This document shows positions 8,420 to 19,849 of a stretch of 64,000 bases of DNA, in pieces. The stretch is from Limnanthes douglasii subsp. nivea (Eukaryota; Streptophyta; Magnoliopsida; Brassicales; Limnanthaceae): NCBI GenBank assembly GCA_036936605.1, contig JAUPFV010000005.1, positions 59,602,742 to 59,666,741 on the forward strand. The letters are read 5' to 3'. The notes beneath the pieces are model-generated. The model was not told where the DNA came from, ran no database searches, and worked only from the letters and a program-made list of their open reading frames with translations. Position 1 is the first letter of the stretch. The number at the start of each line of letters is the position of its first letter. Both the position numbers and the translations under genes were made by a program.

Positions 8420-11400
8420 TCATAGGTCTTCGGATGAATCTTCACCATCAACCTCATCTTCACTAACCACCTCGCTTGGGCGATCTTCCTTTGGAACATC
8501 TTTCCACATCAACCCTAATGGCAATTGGGGGTATTGGCTATCAAAAAACAGAGTATAAGAATCTTTGGCGTCGGCAAGCTCTTATTCCATAACCTTTTTG
8601 CATTTAGTGGCGAACATGTTTTTCTCTTATTTATTTTTATTTTCCAGACTAGACCGAAGCTCAGAGAGATCTTTGACCGCTTTAGCTATTTTTTGACGAA
8701 GAAATTGGTTCTGAATTGATTGACCAGCCAAAATCCGTACCGTTTTATCCCGATCTCCTTCAGCATTTAATAAGGATTCACGTAGAGATTGGTTAAGTTG
8801 GGTTTGTTGGGATTAAGCCACCTACCACTATGATTCTTTTCCCCAAAGAGTTTGAAGGGCAGTTTCATCCGATGCAGCCCGAGTCTTGTCATGCCCGATT
8901 GCATCCTCAGATTCTTTTTCTAACTTTTGGTAATTTACCAACTTTACTTCCATATCTGACACACGTTTCTTGACCTCCGACAGTTCACGGTTGAACTACA
9001 TCGCTTCCTTTTCTTTTAATGCTAAGGGAATTATCATATCGTACAGAGTTCTTTGCATTGTATCTGACTCTCGAAGAGGGAAGCTACCCGAGCCTTGTGT
9101 AAGGGCAATTACGGGTAGTAACTCATGACAGGGTGTATCCCCGGTCATAGGGACCATATCCATTGGAGGATTTTGGCAAAGTCATTGTGGGAACAACGTG
9201 GTGTTAGGAAGCATTGACCCACTTACGACAGCGGGGAGATTATCATACGCTTTGTTAGTTGGATTTTCCAGATGATCCAGCACCATCGCTTCACTAGCGG
9301 AACCTCTTTCGTTTACATTCTCCCCTTTTTCAGATTCTTTAATGGTCACATTTACCTTGACATCTCCAGATTGTTCGAACAATACTGGGATAGTTGTTTG
9401 CTCTTCCATCAGTATTTTTTCGGTTTCCTCCACCACAACATGGTCCTTTTTCTTCTTAACCGCTCGAGGTTATTTATTCCCATCCTCGATTACATCAGCT
9501 ATCTTCTTTTTTCCCCGCGGTTTTTGTTCTGACCTTCGTCATTGTTGGGGGATTTTCCTTTGCTAGCTGCCGGATCACCAAAGATAACGATATTCTCAGG
9601 TTTTGCAACAACAAGTTCCTGAGACTCACCATCAATAGCTATTTCTTTCATTTCTTTCCCGATTTCCTAGTCAGATTGCCTTTCTGATTTAACGTGTTTA
9701 CTAGAGGCCGATTTCGCTTAGGAAAAAAAATATCTCCATTAGGAGCATCTATTCTTTTAACTAGATCAACGATATTGGGTGGCGTCCGCAGCTGATCGAC
9801 ATCTAGTGTTTCGTTATAGCAACGCCAATGGTTGTTGTTGACCAAGTAGGTATTTTTGAAGCACAAGTGAAATTCTTGTCCCCAATTCTTTTTGGTGTAG
9901 GATTTAAGTTTTAGAAAGATAGTTGTAGTTGACTTCAGATGAGCTTTCTTTATTTCTTGCAACTCCAACTTGAAAACTAAAGAAAAATCATGTTAAAAAA
10001 AGCGTAGTGAGGTCAGACTGTTCTCCCACGCATCGCTTGCAATCCATTTGTAGGTCAGACGCCTCGGGTTATTTACATTATGAGGCCGACCATTCTCCCA
10101 TACACCACTTATAAAGTCGAATCGGTGTTTCCATGATTTATCATCCTCTAACAAGTCGTTTACTATCGTTTTATTATTGGCTAAAGAAGAGAAGATTATG
10201 GTAGTTTGGGTGATTACGAAAGCCCGGTCATTGCTATATAATCTTCTATAGACATTGATACTTCATCTAAACGAGAAGCCATTATATACGACATCAGCGT
10301 ATACCAAGCATTAGGAGTGAGTTGGGTCAGGAAAATCCCCAGGACTTCGAAATATCTCACGATGTCATGATCGAGCGGAAGCCTTAAGCCTTAAACCCCA
10401 ATTAAAAATATCGGTAAAAAAGACCACCTCATTTTGACGTATTGATAGTGGCGTCTCTCCTGACGTCAGAAAGAGGATCTTTGCACAGTCAGGAACCCCC
10501 CACCCCCCAACATAGCTTCGAGCCTGAACTGCTCTTCTGGAATATAATACAAATACTTACCACTAAAAATAGAGATAATATGATCCTGAGGTAAATTATT
10601 GTGCTAACCGGTAAGTACTTCATCAATTTCTGGTCAAATGGTTCCTCATTCATTGCGAGGGTAGCAGTACCATCCTCCCTGATAGCAACTTGTTTACCAT
10701 CTCGGTGGGCTACGTCCTCCCCTATGGTTGCGGTCTGCTCTATGGCATCAGTGTGACGAGCTTGAGTATGGGCTGAGTCGATAAAGTTTGGATCAATATG
10801 CTGCTGATTTTCAACTTTTTCAGCAGTTCTACGGCCGGTCGGCTTGGCGGGCAGACCATAGTCAGTGTCTCTTTTAACAGTACTATCGATTTTTTCCTGG
10901 AATTCTTTAAGAGGACGTCCCTCTTTTGTCACTTTATTTTTAATGGTGGCCCCTTGGTAGGTGGATTTATCGTCGGGATAGTGGAATTGGCTCTTTACGT
11001 TTTTTAAGAGTGACCCCTTAGTGAGAACATTTACAGTTGGAGCAGTGGGGGCTGATTCTTTGCTCTCCCTTTCTTCTGGTAAAATTGTATCAGGAGCGGG
11101 CAACTCCTCTGGGATCGGGGTAGAACGAACAAAGTTGGAGCTGCTATTAACACGTACGCGACTAGAATTTGTTTTTTATTACTTTTTAGAGGCAGCTTCC
11201 TCGAGCCTTTGTCGTTCAGCATCTCTTTGTACCACACCCCTAACAGTAGCTACGGTATTATGATTGGTTCATAAGCTATGATGGTTGGGGTTAACTAGAC
11301 CATCTTGGCAGAGGAAAAAGAAGCGCTGGAGTCTTCCATAACCAGAATTTGAGGCTTAGGTTTTTGAGTGGAAGAAACTTTGTTTCCCGAAGGCAATGAT

Positions 11401-11679
11401 CAGATAATAGGAATCCTAGAAACGACTTTCTGAGAAGATTGAGCTTGGACAGATGAAGGGTTCACCTCGGTTTTCTGCTTAGACGATTGGGGAAATTTAG
11501 TTTTTAGGAAATCAAGAGTGGTCGAACGCAAAGGAATGGTTATCAATTAAATATGCTGCTTTGTATTTAGCAGCTCTTTTGAAAATACTGAGATAGTCGA
11601 TCACACCAAAAACTGGCTTTGAGGGTTTGTCAACTTTCTTCTTAGAAGCAGGTTTTTTCATAAACAAAAACGAAGCCAT
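8420..11679 (-). pseudogene. E1 antisense gene (Tat-type aORF) relic
   Basis: On the strand opposite to gag-pol, an ATG at 11679 opens MASFLFMKKPASKKK, then FGVIDYLSIFKRAAKYKAA, which resembles the E3 protein start. A Ser/Thr/Pro-rich stretch follows (10489-11103 is open for 204 codons). The central domain reads RYFEVLGIFLTQLTPNAWYT near 10290-10350 and VNDLLEDDKSWKHRFDFISG near 10100-10160. A degenerate intron appears at about 10030-9977. Exon 2 (open 9968-9648) contains GDIFFPKRNRPLV; a coiled-coil-like region follows, and the frame ends EDEVDGEDSSEDL with stop at 8420. Frameshifts break it. E2, E3 and F encode the same protein. Function unknown; the central region resembles what databases call a putative gypsy-type transposon domain. 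Confidence 0.75.
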
Positions 11680-11767
11680 ACGATGTTTCTTTCTCTAGAT
11701 AAGCTAAAGGCTAGGAAATCTTTCTCTCTCTAAAAATATTGTGAAAGTGAAAATAAATAAGTAAAGG

Positions 11768-11775
11768 TATTTATA
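11768..11775 (-). promoter_or_regulatory. TATA box of the E1 antisense gene
   Basis: On the minus strand TATAAATA lies in the context GCCTATAAATACC, about 90 bp upstream of the antisense ATG at 11679. E2 and E3 have TATA boxes upstream of their antisense genes too. Confidence 0.6.
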
Positions 11776-12330
11776 GGCAGATGACCTCTTCAACGAGTTT
11801 TTTTTTATAGAAGAGTGTAATCGAAAGGGGCATTGGGAAGTACAAGAGTCGTTTTTATTAAAATCACGATTAGAATTTATCCAAATAACTAATAGACACA
11901 TCTCAAGATCTGACATTTTGGCAGGGCCAGGAGGCTAAAGTCATAATTTGAGCATAGGGTTAGTCCAAGAGGCAAAATCCTAAACGGCAAGCGTTTAATG
12001 GTAAGGAAACACTTATACATTGAAGAGGTCACATTTCTCACACATGGCAGATGAGCCAAAATAAAAAAAAATGGGTTGGGTTTAAAGCCCATCAGGACTA
12101 GGCCCAAGAAATGCACTTTGTTAAGAAATGCGCCAGCTACGACTGACCATGTTAGCACAAACAAAATATAACGGAAATTCCCCACAGTATGCCGTTACCG
12201 ACAATGAAAGGTTGACCGATAACAAGTGTATCCCGACCCTAGCATCGGTATAAGTCAGCCCTGACTGCTTAAGTATAATAACGAGAATTGTTCGACCCTA
12301 AGACTGGATGGTCTTCACTCATTTCTTCGT

Positions 12331-12346
12331 AAAGATGGGGGGCTAC
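12331..12346 (+). other. E1 polypurine tract
   Basis: AAAGATGGGGGGCTAC immediately precedes the 3' LTR TG. This is the normal site for priming plus-strand DNA synthesis. Confidence 0.8.
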
Positions 12347-12634
12347 TGATTAGGACGAAAACTACCCAAGTCGATTTGGGTCGACATAATTAGATCATGT
12401 GTGTAAAAAGAGAAAATATAGTTAAGGAGGACCATTTATGTAAAATAGGCCCCAACACTGTCACTATATAAAAAAAGTATCCCTTTGGGGGGACAAGTAT
12501 GTTTTTAATATATAATATTACTTTGGCACCTTTCTCTATCTACAGTCTCATATTTCTCTCCCTAACTTATCGTTCTATCTTCTTCTAGTAGTGAAATCAA
12601 CAAATCTAAGCATTAGATATTTCTAGAATTATCA
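12347..12634 (+). repeat. E1 3' LTR, internally deleted
   Basis: This 288-bp LTR runs from TGATTAGGACG to AGAATTATCA. It lacks about 65-70 bp present in the 5' LTR after the shared ATTAGATCATGT. TSD-like AATGG follows at 12635-12639. Confidence 0.88.
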
Positions 12635-13131
12635 AATGGTACCATGGTAACTCTAGATTAATGATTGTTAGAGGTTATTTTTGGCATTTGCAATCATCTA
12701 TATACTAAAAACTTATACAGTTATTCATACATAAACTCAAAAGATATCATTATTTTGAATGGTATAGATCTAGTGAATTTGAAAATTATATTATTACTGA
12801 TATTTTATTTACACATCCGATTAGTGTGGATTTATTATAGATATTGCCAATAGTGCTAATAATGATTAACACCTATAAGATAATAATGTATAGAATATCA
12901 TTGTTTGAGATCGTCGGAGTAACAACTAATGGTTTGCCTAATTATGTTGCTTTTACGTTTATTTATGGGGGAAAAGTAAAAAAATTCAAGTGGGTATTAA
13001 ACAGTTTGGAATCATTGAGTGTATCTAGCAACATTGAAGAACCATCTTCAGTTTTTATGGATAAAGACTTGTTGTTGATGAAGACTCTAGAACAAGTTTT
13101 CCCGAAAACAACGTGCATGTCTCATCGATGG
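12635..13131 (+). pseudogene. MULE copy B, middle segment
   Basis: The MULE resumes after E1 with the same order as copy A from about 2572: a degraded N-terminal end, YHYFEW-like coding near 12740, then the catalytic-core region. The frame from 12844 is open and reads ISLFEIVGVTTNGLPNYVAF, KKFKWVLNSLESL, DKDLLLMKTLEQVFPKTTC, MSHRW. These match the central MULE transposase domain better than copy A does. The frame is cut at 13131 by the LTR beginning at 13132. Confidence 0.78.
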
Positions 13132-13430
13132 TGATAAGGATATAAAATATTGAGGACCATAATATAATAAATAAACTCTTATATGAAAAGGTGTATAGTT
13201 ATGGGATAGATTTAGAATCTTATATGAAGATAAAGGACTAGTATGTAATTAAACCTTTTTGTGTAAGTAAATCAGTTACTAATTCTCGACACCTATATAT
13301 AAAGGCCAGAGTTGAACTTAACGAGGATTAGACTTTTGACTTACAAACTATCTTCTTCTGTTTTTACATTCTCTCTCTAAAAATTAACTTCACTATTTAT
13401 CTCTCTAATATCTAGATTTAATCCACACCA
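13132..13430 (+). repeat. LTR of a second gypsy-type insertion (partner not seen)
   Basis: This 299-bp sequence runs from TGATAAGGATAT to ATCCACACCA, the same terminal ten bases as the E2 LTRs. It contains CTATATATAAAGG (TATA region) near 13300. It is followed by a primer binding site, so it is a 5' LTR. I find no matching 3' LTR before the MULE reading resumes near 14.5 kb. Confidence 0.75.
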
Positions 13431-13433
13431 AAT

Positions 13434-13450
13434 TGGCGACCACAGTGGGA
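13434..13450 (+). other. Arginine-type primer binding site
   Basis: TGGCGACCACAGTGGGA, identical to the E2 site at 39309. The complement ends in a TCG-CCA terminus typical of some tRNA-Arg. Confidence 0.75.
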
Positions 13451-14479
13451 GTGGATTGATTGGTACCTTGATTTCATGATAAAAAACAAGGAGGAATTGA
13501 TTTCTTGATTTGTTTTAATTGTTCTAAATCAATTATTTGAAGCTGTTTTGGATCGATAATTGAACCAAGGAAAGAAAATGAACCTTTGGCTCGAAAGGTA
13601 ATTGGGATGTTACAATCTGATTTTCAAGGAGGAGAAGATGGTGAAGGGTTGGTTGTAATATGTGGTCTGGGTTACTTTACGACGAATTTGAGGAGTGGTT
13701 GTTGTAGAAAAAAATTGGTGTGGTGACTTTGGTGATAATGGTGAAGTTCAAGGCGAATTTGGTGATTAGGTTTTTTCTAAGATTGATGAATTTGGAGACA
13801 CGAGAGAATTTAGATTTGGATCGAAATTATCGTAGTGTATTGTTTCAGTGGAGAAATGATGAGCGCTTGCTTATCAATCCAGATCCTCTATATTCTTCAG
13901 CTCGTTCACTAATGCATAAGTAATCGTAAATGCCAAAAAATGGGTTTTTTGTTTCTGGGGAGATTAGTGTTCTGGGTTTTTTTTCTTTTGGTTTTTTGGT
14001 TCTTGGATGCTTTGTCATATACTGAATTGAAGAATGGGTGGTGGTAGTTTAGAAATTGAAGATTCATATAAAGGTAATCAAGAAATTTATGGTGTGAATA
14101 AACTTTCTCTCTCTAAAAATGTGTTTGTGAAACAAACAGTGGCTCACATGAATATTTATAAAGGTAAAGAAGAGAGAGAAACGTCAGAGAAGTGGAAGAG
14201 GTGGAAGGAACCATTGGGTAGAATACCAAACGGTTACATGAAGAGTAAATCTTGACACCTGCCATATGATAGGCCTAATGGAAGAACTAGTGGTACACCT
14301 GTCAATTTTGATTTTCGCTTCGAACGTTTATGACTGTTGAGATAAATTAATTCATATTTCCATATGAAAATGTTTGAAGCATTAACGAAAGTTTGAATTG
14401 ATTCGAGGACAAGATGTGTTGTCAAGAAAATATGATCAACTAACTCAAAACAGATCAGGCTTTATGGTTTAAAGTATTT
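13451..14479 (+). other. Internal region of the 13132 LTR unit, unrecognised
   Basis: About 1 kb follows the primer site without any gag, pol or antisense-gene similarity that I can detect. It is richer in G than the surroundings on this strand and has short open frames (13720-13923 and 14034-14255). The second reads as a Lys/Glu/Arg-rich peptide, MGGGSLEIEDSYKGNQEIYG at its start. I do not recognise either. This could be the body of a non-autonomous LTR element or captured host sequence; the junction back into the MULE is not resolved. Confidence 0.4.
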
Positions 14480-15562
14480 TATCTGCAAACATCTAACCTT
14501 TTACAGCCTTTGGAGAAACAAGTACACCATAGTCGTACACATGTCAAACGAAAATTATATGTTGATATATTATCCACTAAACAAGATAAATCATATTGGA
14601 AACATGTGAGAGATTCAGAAAAAAAAACTAGTAAATATTCGATGCGTACCCTTTTAAAAATTCTCAGTTCAAAGTGCGTCAACAGAAAAGAATTACGCCC
14701 GGAATTAAAATTATTACTTTGGAAACACTAACACACTAGTGGTTATAATTTTCTGCTAGAAAACTTGCGGTAGTTGGAACTTCTTTAATGATATCACAAT
14801 CAATTCATTGCGTATTGAGCTCCAATATGTTAACTAATGTTTTTTTCATGATCTAAAAACTTACTTACGATAATTTCCCATTCACTACGAACCTTTTATA
14901 AATGCTATAAATTCGTTAGATTAGATGGATATTATGAGTATCGATTAATATTGTATGGCTTGTACGACTAGCAATATGGATAGCATGTTATTAGAAATGA
15001 ACTTTATGATGAGTTTATGGATAACTATGAGGTATAAAAATATATTTAATGGTAATTTTTTTTTTTAAAAAGTTACTAAAAGTATACACTAATATAGAGG
15101 AACTTTAAGTATAGCGTACTCGATGACAATGTTGAAGATAAGGATAACGATTGCATCAATATTTAAATATGTAGTCCACTTTGTAGCATATTCGGGGTCA
15201 ATGAATTATAGTTTCACTTTTCTACCATAGTGCACCACCTTCGATCTCTCAAATTATGAAAATCATAGTTGGTTTTGTTAATAATAACTATATTGTCCAT
15301 GTAATTATTGAATTGTAAATTTTCAGTTTTGTTATAATAATAATGAGTCATCGTGATCTTCATATGTTTTAATTTGTTTATATAGTTTTATATTTCTAAT
15401 GACTCACCGTGCACATGGTTACATGTTATATGTCTACGTGCCCAGAAGAAGCGGTTTGTGAATTATCGATTATAATTCGATACAAACGATATGAAGATCT
15501 TATAGTTCAAAAGCCTATCATCATCAACCCAATAGTGACTGATTTAGATGAATTCGTCTAAT
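14480..15562 (+). pseudogene. MULE copy B, C-terminal part with OTU-like domain relic
   Basis: Frames here match the OTU-like (ovarian-tumour cysteine protease) extension found on some plant MULE proteins. Near 14920-15040 other frames read DGYYEYRLILYGL, then WHVIRNELYDEFMDNYE. An OTU enzyme has Cys in the Asp-Gly-Asn-Cys motif, and here the residue is Tyr. Near 15255-15320 an open stretch reads IMKIIVGFVNNNYIVHVIIE, corresponding to the strand before the catalytic His. A possible C-terminus, VTDLDEFV, ends at 15562. Stops and shifts abound. The frame at 14510-14731 (KRKLYVDILSTKQDKSYWKH) probably belongs to the linker. Confidence 0.6.
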
Positions 15563-16930
15563 AATGTAATGAAAAATTATTTATTGATGTATTCGTTTTA
15601 TATTATTCTCTTAACAATTTGAAAACATCAAACTTAATTCAATAGAATATTAAAATACATCAGAAGCAAATACATTGCACATAAATTGAAAATATATCGG
15701 AATCAAATACATATAACATGAATATAGGATATTGATAACATAACACTTTAAGAGTAGTTATATTCATGCATGTCTATTTCTAGGAAGTGTGCAACCAGCC
15801 TTAATTATTCCAACCTACTATCTATGAGGTCCAACTCAATTTCTCGAAGTATATGTTTAATCGAATCATTAATACCCAAATCAAGCAGTTTATACACCTT
15901 TTGTCTGACATGTGTGGGAGGTTACGAACCTCGATAGTTAAAAACGATTCCAAATATTATAAGCTCATAAACACATTGTAAATAAAACAACATATAGTTT
16001 AAACAGAAAGGAAAGGACATCAAACGAATATAAAATAATAGTAAACATCAACATAAAAACCCTACAATAACTTAAAGTACTCAAAAAATACAATAACTTA
16101 AAATAATCAAATGAATATAAATAAAGATAAAAAAACATTATATGAACATAAATGACATACATAAAACCTATTTTTTTAAGATTTGATCCTCCACATAATG
16201 TAGCATATCTTTTTTTAGAAAATCAGTTATTTTCAAATCGAAAGAGTTAAACGCGGCGTTCCTAATTGTGTACATGAGGTCAAACACCTAAAACATTGGT
16301 TCCAATTTCAAATAATTCTACTTGGTAGATACTTCTTCATAATTGCATGATGATGGAAAAAAATTTACTCATTCACGATCATACATGTATACATACATGT
16401 AATAAATTGTATGTAATACTTTATTAATAAATTCGCTGGTAGTCTTATTCGACCTTGTTCTCTTTACATACTTGATGACTTTCAAAAGATTATTGTCTTC
16501 ATTAATAGTCTTTTACATATCTAATAAAGTTATGAGTTTTGTTATAGAATATATTTTAGTAAATTAAGTTGTGTGTTCATAGTTATGTTATTTGGGACCT
16601 GTATATAAAGAATTGAATGATAAAATTGACGGATAACGTCTAGAAACGTTCTATTATTGGCGTAAGGAAAAAGAAAATTAAAATAGATAGGAAATTGTAC
16701 GAGTTTGACTTTTTTCAACTATTATCCAAATACACCATGGTTGTAGTATCCATGCAGTCTTGGTGAAATTTCAAAGCACCTTCGATGTAACATAATCCAT
16801 ACCTTCAGTGACAAGTAAATACACCGATTAGGCATAGTAATATGTACCATCGGTGCAAAGATGTGGCATCAGTGATGCATAGTCTATAATTATGACATGG
16901 TGGAAATTAAGTATTTTTGTTACAACCTAA
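15563..16930. other. AT-rich DNA, nothing recognised
   Basis: No element border or coding homology was found. Short open frames are AT-driven. Confidence 0.5.
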
Positions 16931-16931
16931 G

Positions 16932-17140
16932 TTTTTACTAACAATGAAATGATGTGTGAGTTGATAAAATAAACTTTAAATGGTTTTTTTTTAATAAATT
17001 CACATCATAAATATTTTACTAACAATTAAATGATTTGTGAGTTGACAAAATAATTCTTAAATGGTTTGTTTTTTTAATGATTCACAATCTAAATGTTTTA
17101 CTTAAATGGTTACAAAATGATTGATTTGTGAACATGACAA
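16932..17140. repeat. About 80-bp tandem repeat, 2.5 units
   Basis: Units start near TTTTACTAACAATGAAATGA (about 16935), TTTTACTAACAATTAAATGA (about 17016) and TTTTACTTAAATGG (about 17097). Each continues with TTTGTGAGTTGA-like and TTAAATGGTTT-like segments. Confidence 0.75.
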
Positions 17141-17705
17141 ACATAATCAACATGGATGATTTAAAATAAACCTTCAAATAGTATAGTCTGTAAATATAAA
17201 AGCATTCATGGTACAATACAAAACATCAAACAAACATAATCAACATAAGTTCTAAAATGAGAAATATAGTCTCAAAATAAAAAATATAATATGAAATGGA
17301 AACAAAGACATCAGAAAAACATAACCAACATAAGTCCTAAAATAAGAACAATGAGTCAGTGAGAAGTGATCTTTAGCACTCGTTTCTTGAAGAGCCTCAA
17401 ATCCTCTAAATAATCTCTTGTGCGAATGTTTCGATCATACGAATATTCTCAATCAATTGACCATAACCAGACTCCACATGAGGGTGATGATGTACCATCT
17501 ATACGTAAAAATGTATTCAACATACCTAATTTGCATCAATCTTCCACATGTAAAGTAAATAATTACACCAATCTTTCCAAATTTTCTCACGCTAGAGGTA
17601 AAGGGAAAAATATTCACTCATATAGGTAGGTAATAGTAACATGAGAGGTTGAGGTTTATCTAGGATCCTTCTAAACTGGTGCATCACTTTATCAAGCATA
17701 TAACA
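17141..17705. other. AT-rich spacer with a weak direct repeat, no gene supported
   Basis: Two related stretches containing AACATAA-CAACATAAGT lie near 17236 and 17320. A 69-codon frame at 17420-17629 shows no recognisable motif. Confidence 0.4.
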
Positions 17706-18371
17706 TTAGATCATGCTTATCATTCTGATCAGATTGTCGATTAGACGAATATCTTGTATGAGAAATTCAGCTTTCATGTGTTCGTGCAACTTAAAGATGA
17801 TTTGTAAAACAAAAACAACATAATATGTTATAATAAATGTTATACAAAATGTTCTAAATATTTTCAAACATATAATAAGTATATAACTTAATGCACTTGC
17901 ATCATTCTCCCTTAGATCACTAAGAATAACGCGAATGTTGGATTTAGATCGCACATTAGAGGCCACCAATATTTTTGGAAACCAAAATACAACATTTGTG
18001 CCTTTAAGGCTGTAAGATGGGTTGTGTTTACCTTTTACAGTTTTTGAAAAGTAGTCGTATATCCACAAGTCCAGTATGGCCATAAAAATGTCAAGATTCA
18101 TTTTTGCAGATTTTGAAGCATTCATCTAAACACGATAAAAGAAAGCCAAAGAACTTATCCTCACTCCTCCTTCTCCTCTAAAGCTATATCCCACAAACCA
18201 GCTTTCATTTCCTCCAAATCATATAGAAAATCGTCCTTCACATTTTTCTAACTAGTATCCGCAAATATTGTTACTGATCTTAGCCATTTCATTTTACACC
18301 ATAATCCTTATATAGACTTCAATTGCAAATGGACTTCATAAATTGCGAGTCCCAACAACCCGTCATATTTA

Positions 18372-18415
<44 letters not shown>

Positions 18416-18679
18416 TTATTTATGCGTACCTTTCTGGTTCACTTCTAGTGTTTTAAGGTTAACGAGGAGATTTGTCACGATATAGACGTCATCAAGTGTG
18501 AGTGTCGTCTCCTTGAGGATGAATTGAAATGTGTTGGTCTTTTGCTGCCAATGTACAAAGAATACCTCGTTCAACACTGGATGAGAGTAAGATTTAAGTA
18601 GATGATCAATGAGAGGTCCAAATGAAGTACGTGCAAGATAACTTTTTATTTCAGGATGCGTTTTTGGGTCCCACGTGTG
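17706..18679 (-). pseudogene. Plant mobile domain (PMD) gene relic
   Basis: On the minus strand, 18679-18430 is a stop-free exon of about 83 codons, bounded by an acceptor-like TGTAG before it and a donor-like AAAG-GTACGC after it. It reads HTWDPKTHPEIKSYLARTSF, then VLNEVFFVHWQQKTNTFQF and ETTLTLDDVYIVTNL. The last part matches the plant mobile domain (aminotransferase-like), whose members have a conserved Thr-Leu-Asp-Asp-Val strand. Further along, the frame 18125-17706 contains MAILDLWIYDYFSK, which resembles a later PMD helix. A (TA)n tract sits between them, where an intron would be. PMD proteins occur both as host genes and inside transposons; the role of this copy is unknown. I see no complete gene. 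Confidence 0.5.
18373..18410. repeat. (TA)n microsatellite
   Basis: About 19 uninterrupted TA units, in the presumed intron of the PMD relic. Confidence 0.95.
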
Positions 18680-19526
18680 CTACACCGAGAGAACTATGAG
18701 GTTGTACACAAAATTATTTAATCAAAATATAACACTTAATAATAAATATAGATCTAAGTAAAAAAATTAATTTAATAATTATAAGCTTACCCTTCCAATA
18801 AAAGTGTTATACGTATTGTGTTCTCTAAAAATAATAAATACTGGAATTTTCATCTAAGGAAGCAACAATTTTGATGTGTTCTTCTCTCTAAGCTGCAATA
18901 TTCTCATTTTCTTTAACTAAGTTTTGATCTATATCATCATTTTCACCATTACCGTAGACATATCAGATCACGGTGCACAATGAACTGATGTTTGTGAACA
19001 ATGAGCTGATGATGGTGCACGATGATTTAATGTTGTTTCACGGTGACCTGATACATCTGGTGCAAAATTACTAGAGGATCCACCTATCGTCTTTGCATCA
19101 CCTTCTTTCTGAACATTTTTAGCAACATTTAATATCTTCTGATGTGCTTTGATTGCTCTTAAGCTTTCATGTTAAGGCTTGATATGTGTCACACTTAACA
19201 AGGGCGATACATTTTCCATGTCGTTTCTGTCTAGAGCTCTTGGGGCGTCGGTGGTATTTTCGTGTATCGGAGGATCTGAGTTAGATAAACAGTAACTAAA
19301 ATAAGCATAAAATAAGTATTAGTAACTAAATTATACATTAAATATATATAACTAAAGTAGGGTAACTATATTAAGTTATGACAGAAAAAAAACATGTAAT
19401 AGGTGCATCACGATTTTCGTGAGGAGGAGCATCTATAACACCCCAAAACAACCACAAACCCTCTAAAATCAAGCCCAAAACCTTAATTTTCATAAACCTT
19501 AACCTCAAAATTCATCTATCTAACCA
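18680..19526 (-). other. Possible 5' part of the PMD relic with a 20-25-bp minisatellite
   Basis: Near 18965-19060, imperfect units alternate GTGCACAATGAACTGATG with GAACAATGAGCTGATGATG and GTGCACGATGATTTAATG. On the minus strand they would encode a His/Ser/Thr-rich repeat (NHRAPSSAHCSQTSVHCAP). This may be an upstream exon of the PMD relic, but the link is not shown. The rest is AT-rich. Confidence 0.35.
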
Positions 19527-19663
19527 CAAATAATTTTAAACTATATACTAACAATTATCTATGTAAGTCTAACTAATACGCTAAAACTAAATAACAAATA
19601 ATTTTAAACTATATACTAACAATTATCTATATAAATCTAACTAATACACTAAAACTAAACAAT
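19527..19663. repeat. About 69-bp tandem duplication
   Basis: AAATAATTTTAAACTATATAC starts near 19527 and 19596. Both copies continue with TAACAATTATCTAT and CTAACTAATAC and differ at three or four positions. Confidence 0.88.
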
Positions 19664-19849
19664 AAAATAAAGAAAAAAAATAAAAACAAAAACTTACTTT
19701 GGAAGAGGATGTTGTCGGAGGATGATGGTGACCAGAATGAAATCTCTCGAGAGTGAGGAAAATAAAAGTGAGAAAATGATAGAATGAGAAAAAAGCCAAC
19801 AAATGGGTGGGACATGTTTATAAAAATTGAAATGTCCTTACATACTCCA

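Larger units (their letters stand above)
3787..12634 (+). mobile_element. E1: Ty3/gypsy LTR retrotransposon, Tat-like, RT-deleted
   Basis: The element is about 8.85 kb, with LTRs beginning TGAT and ending TATCA, a primer binding site, gag, a protease relic, an integrase relic, a conserved noncoding block, a tandem-repeat zone, a long opposite-strand coding region, a purine tract and a 3' LTR. It sits inside MULE copy B with flanks AAAGG/AATGG, consistent with a 5-bp duplication carrying one mutation. The LTRs are only about 85% alike by eye over the alignable part, and the 3' LTR lacks about 65-70 bp near its start, so this is the oldest gypsy insertion in the window. The segment from the protease C-terminus to the integrase zinc region is missing, removing RT and both RNase H domains. 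Confidence 0.88.

Noticed and set aside
9272..9566. Plus-strand Phe/Leu-rich frames in E1
   Set aside because: They are complements of the Glu/Lys-rich antisense gene and look like membrane proteins only by composition.
10489..10620. Apparent C-terminal membrane segment of the 204-codon E1 frame
   Set aside because: The hydrophobic end arises after a frameshift; the homologous frame there encodes the conserved soluble domain.
14034..14255. 73-codon Lys/Glu-rich frame as a new host gene
   Set aside because: No homology recognised, no clear promoter or splice signals, and it lies inside the body of a truncated LTR unit.
14260..14315. Possible terminal inverted repeat pair (TTGACACCTG and CACCTGTCAA)
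   Set aside because: Only 8 of 10 bases pair and no target duplication flanks it, so chance is likely.
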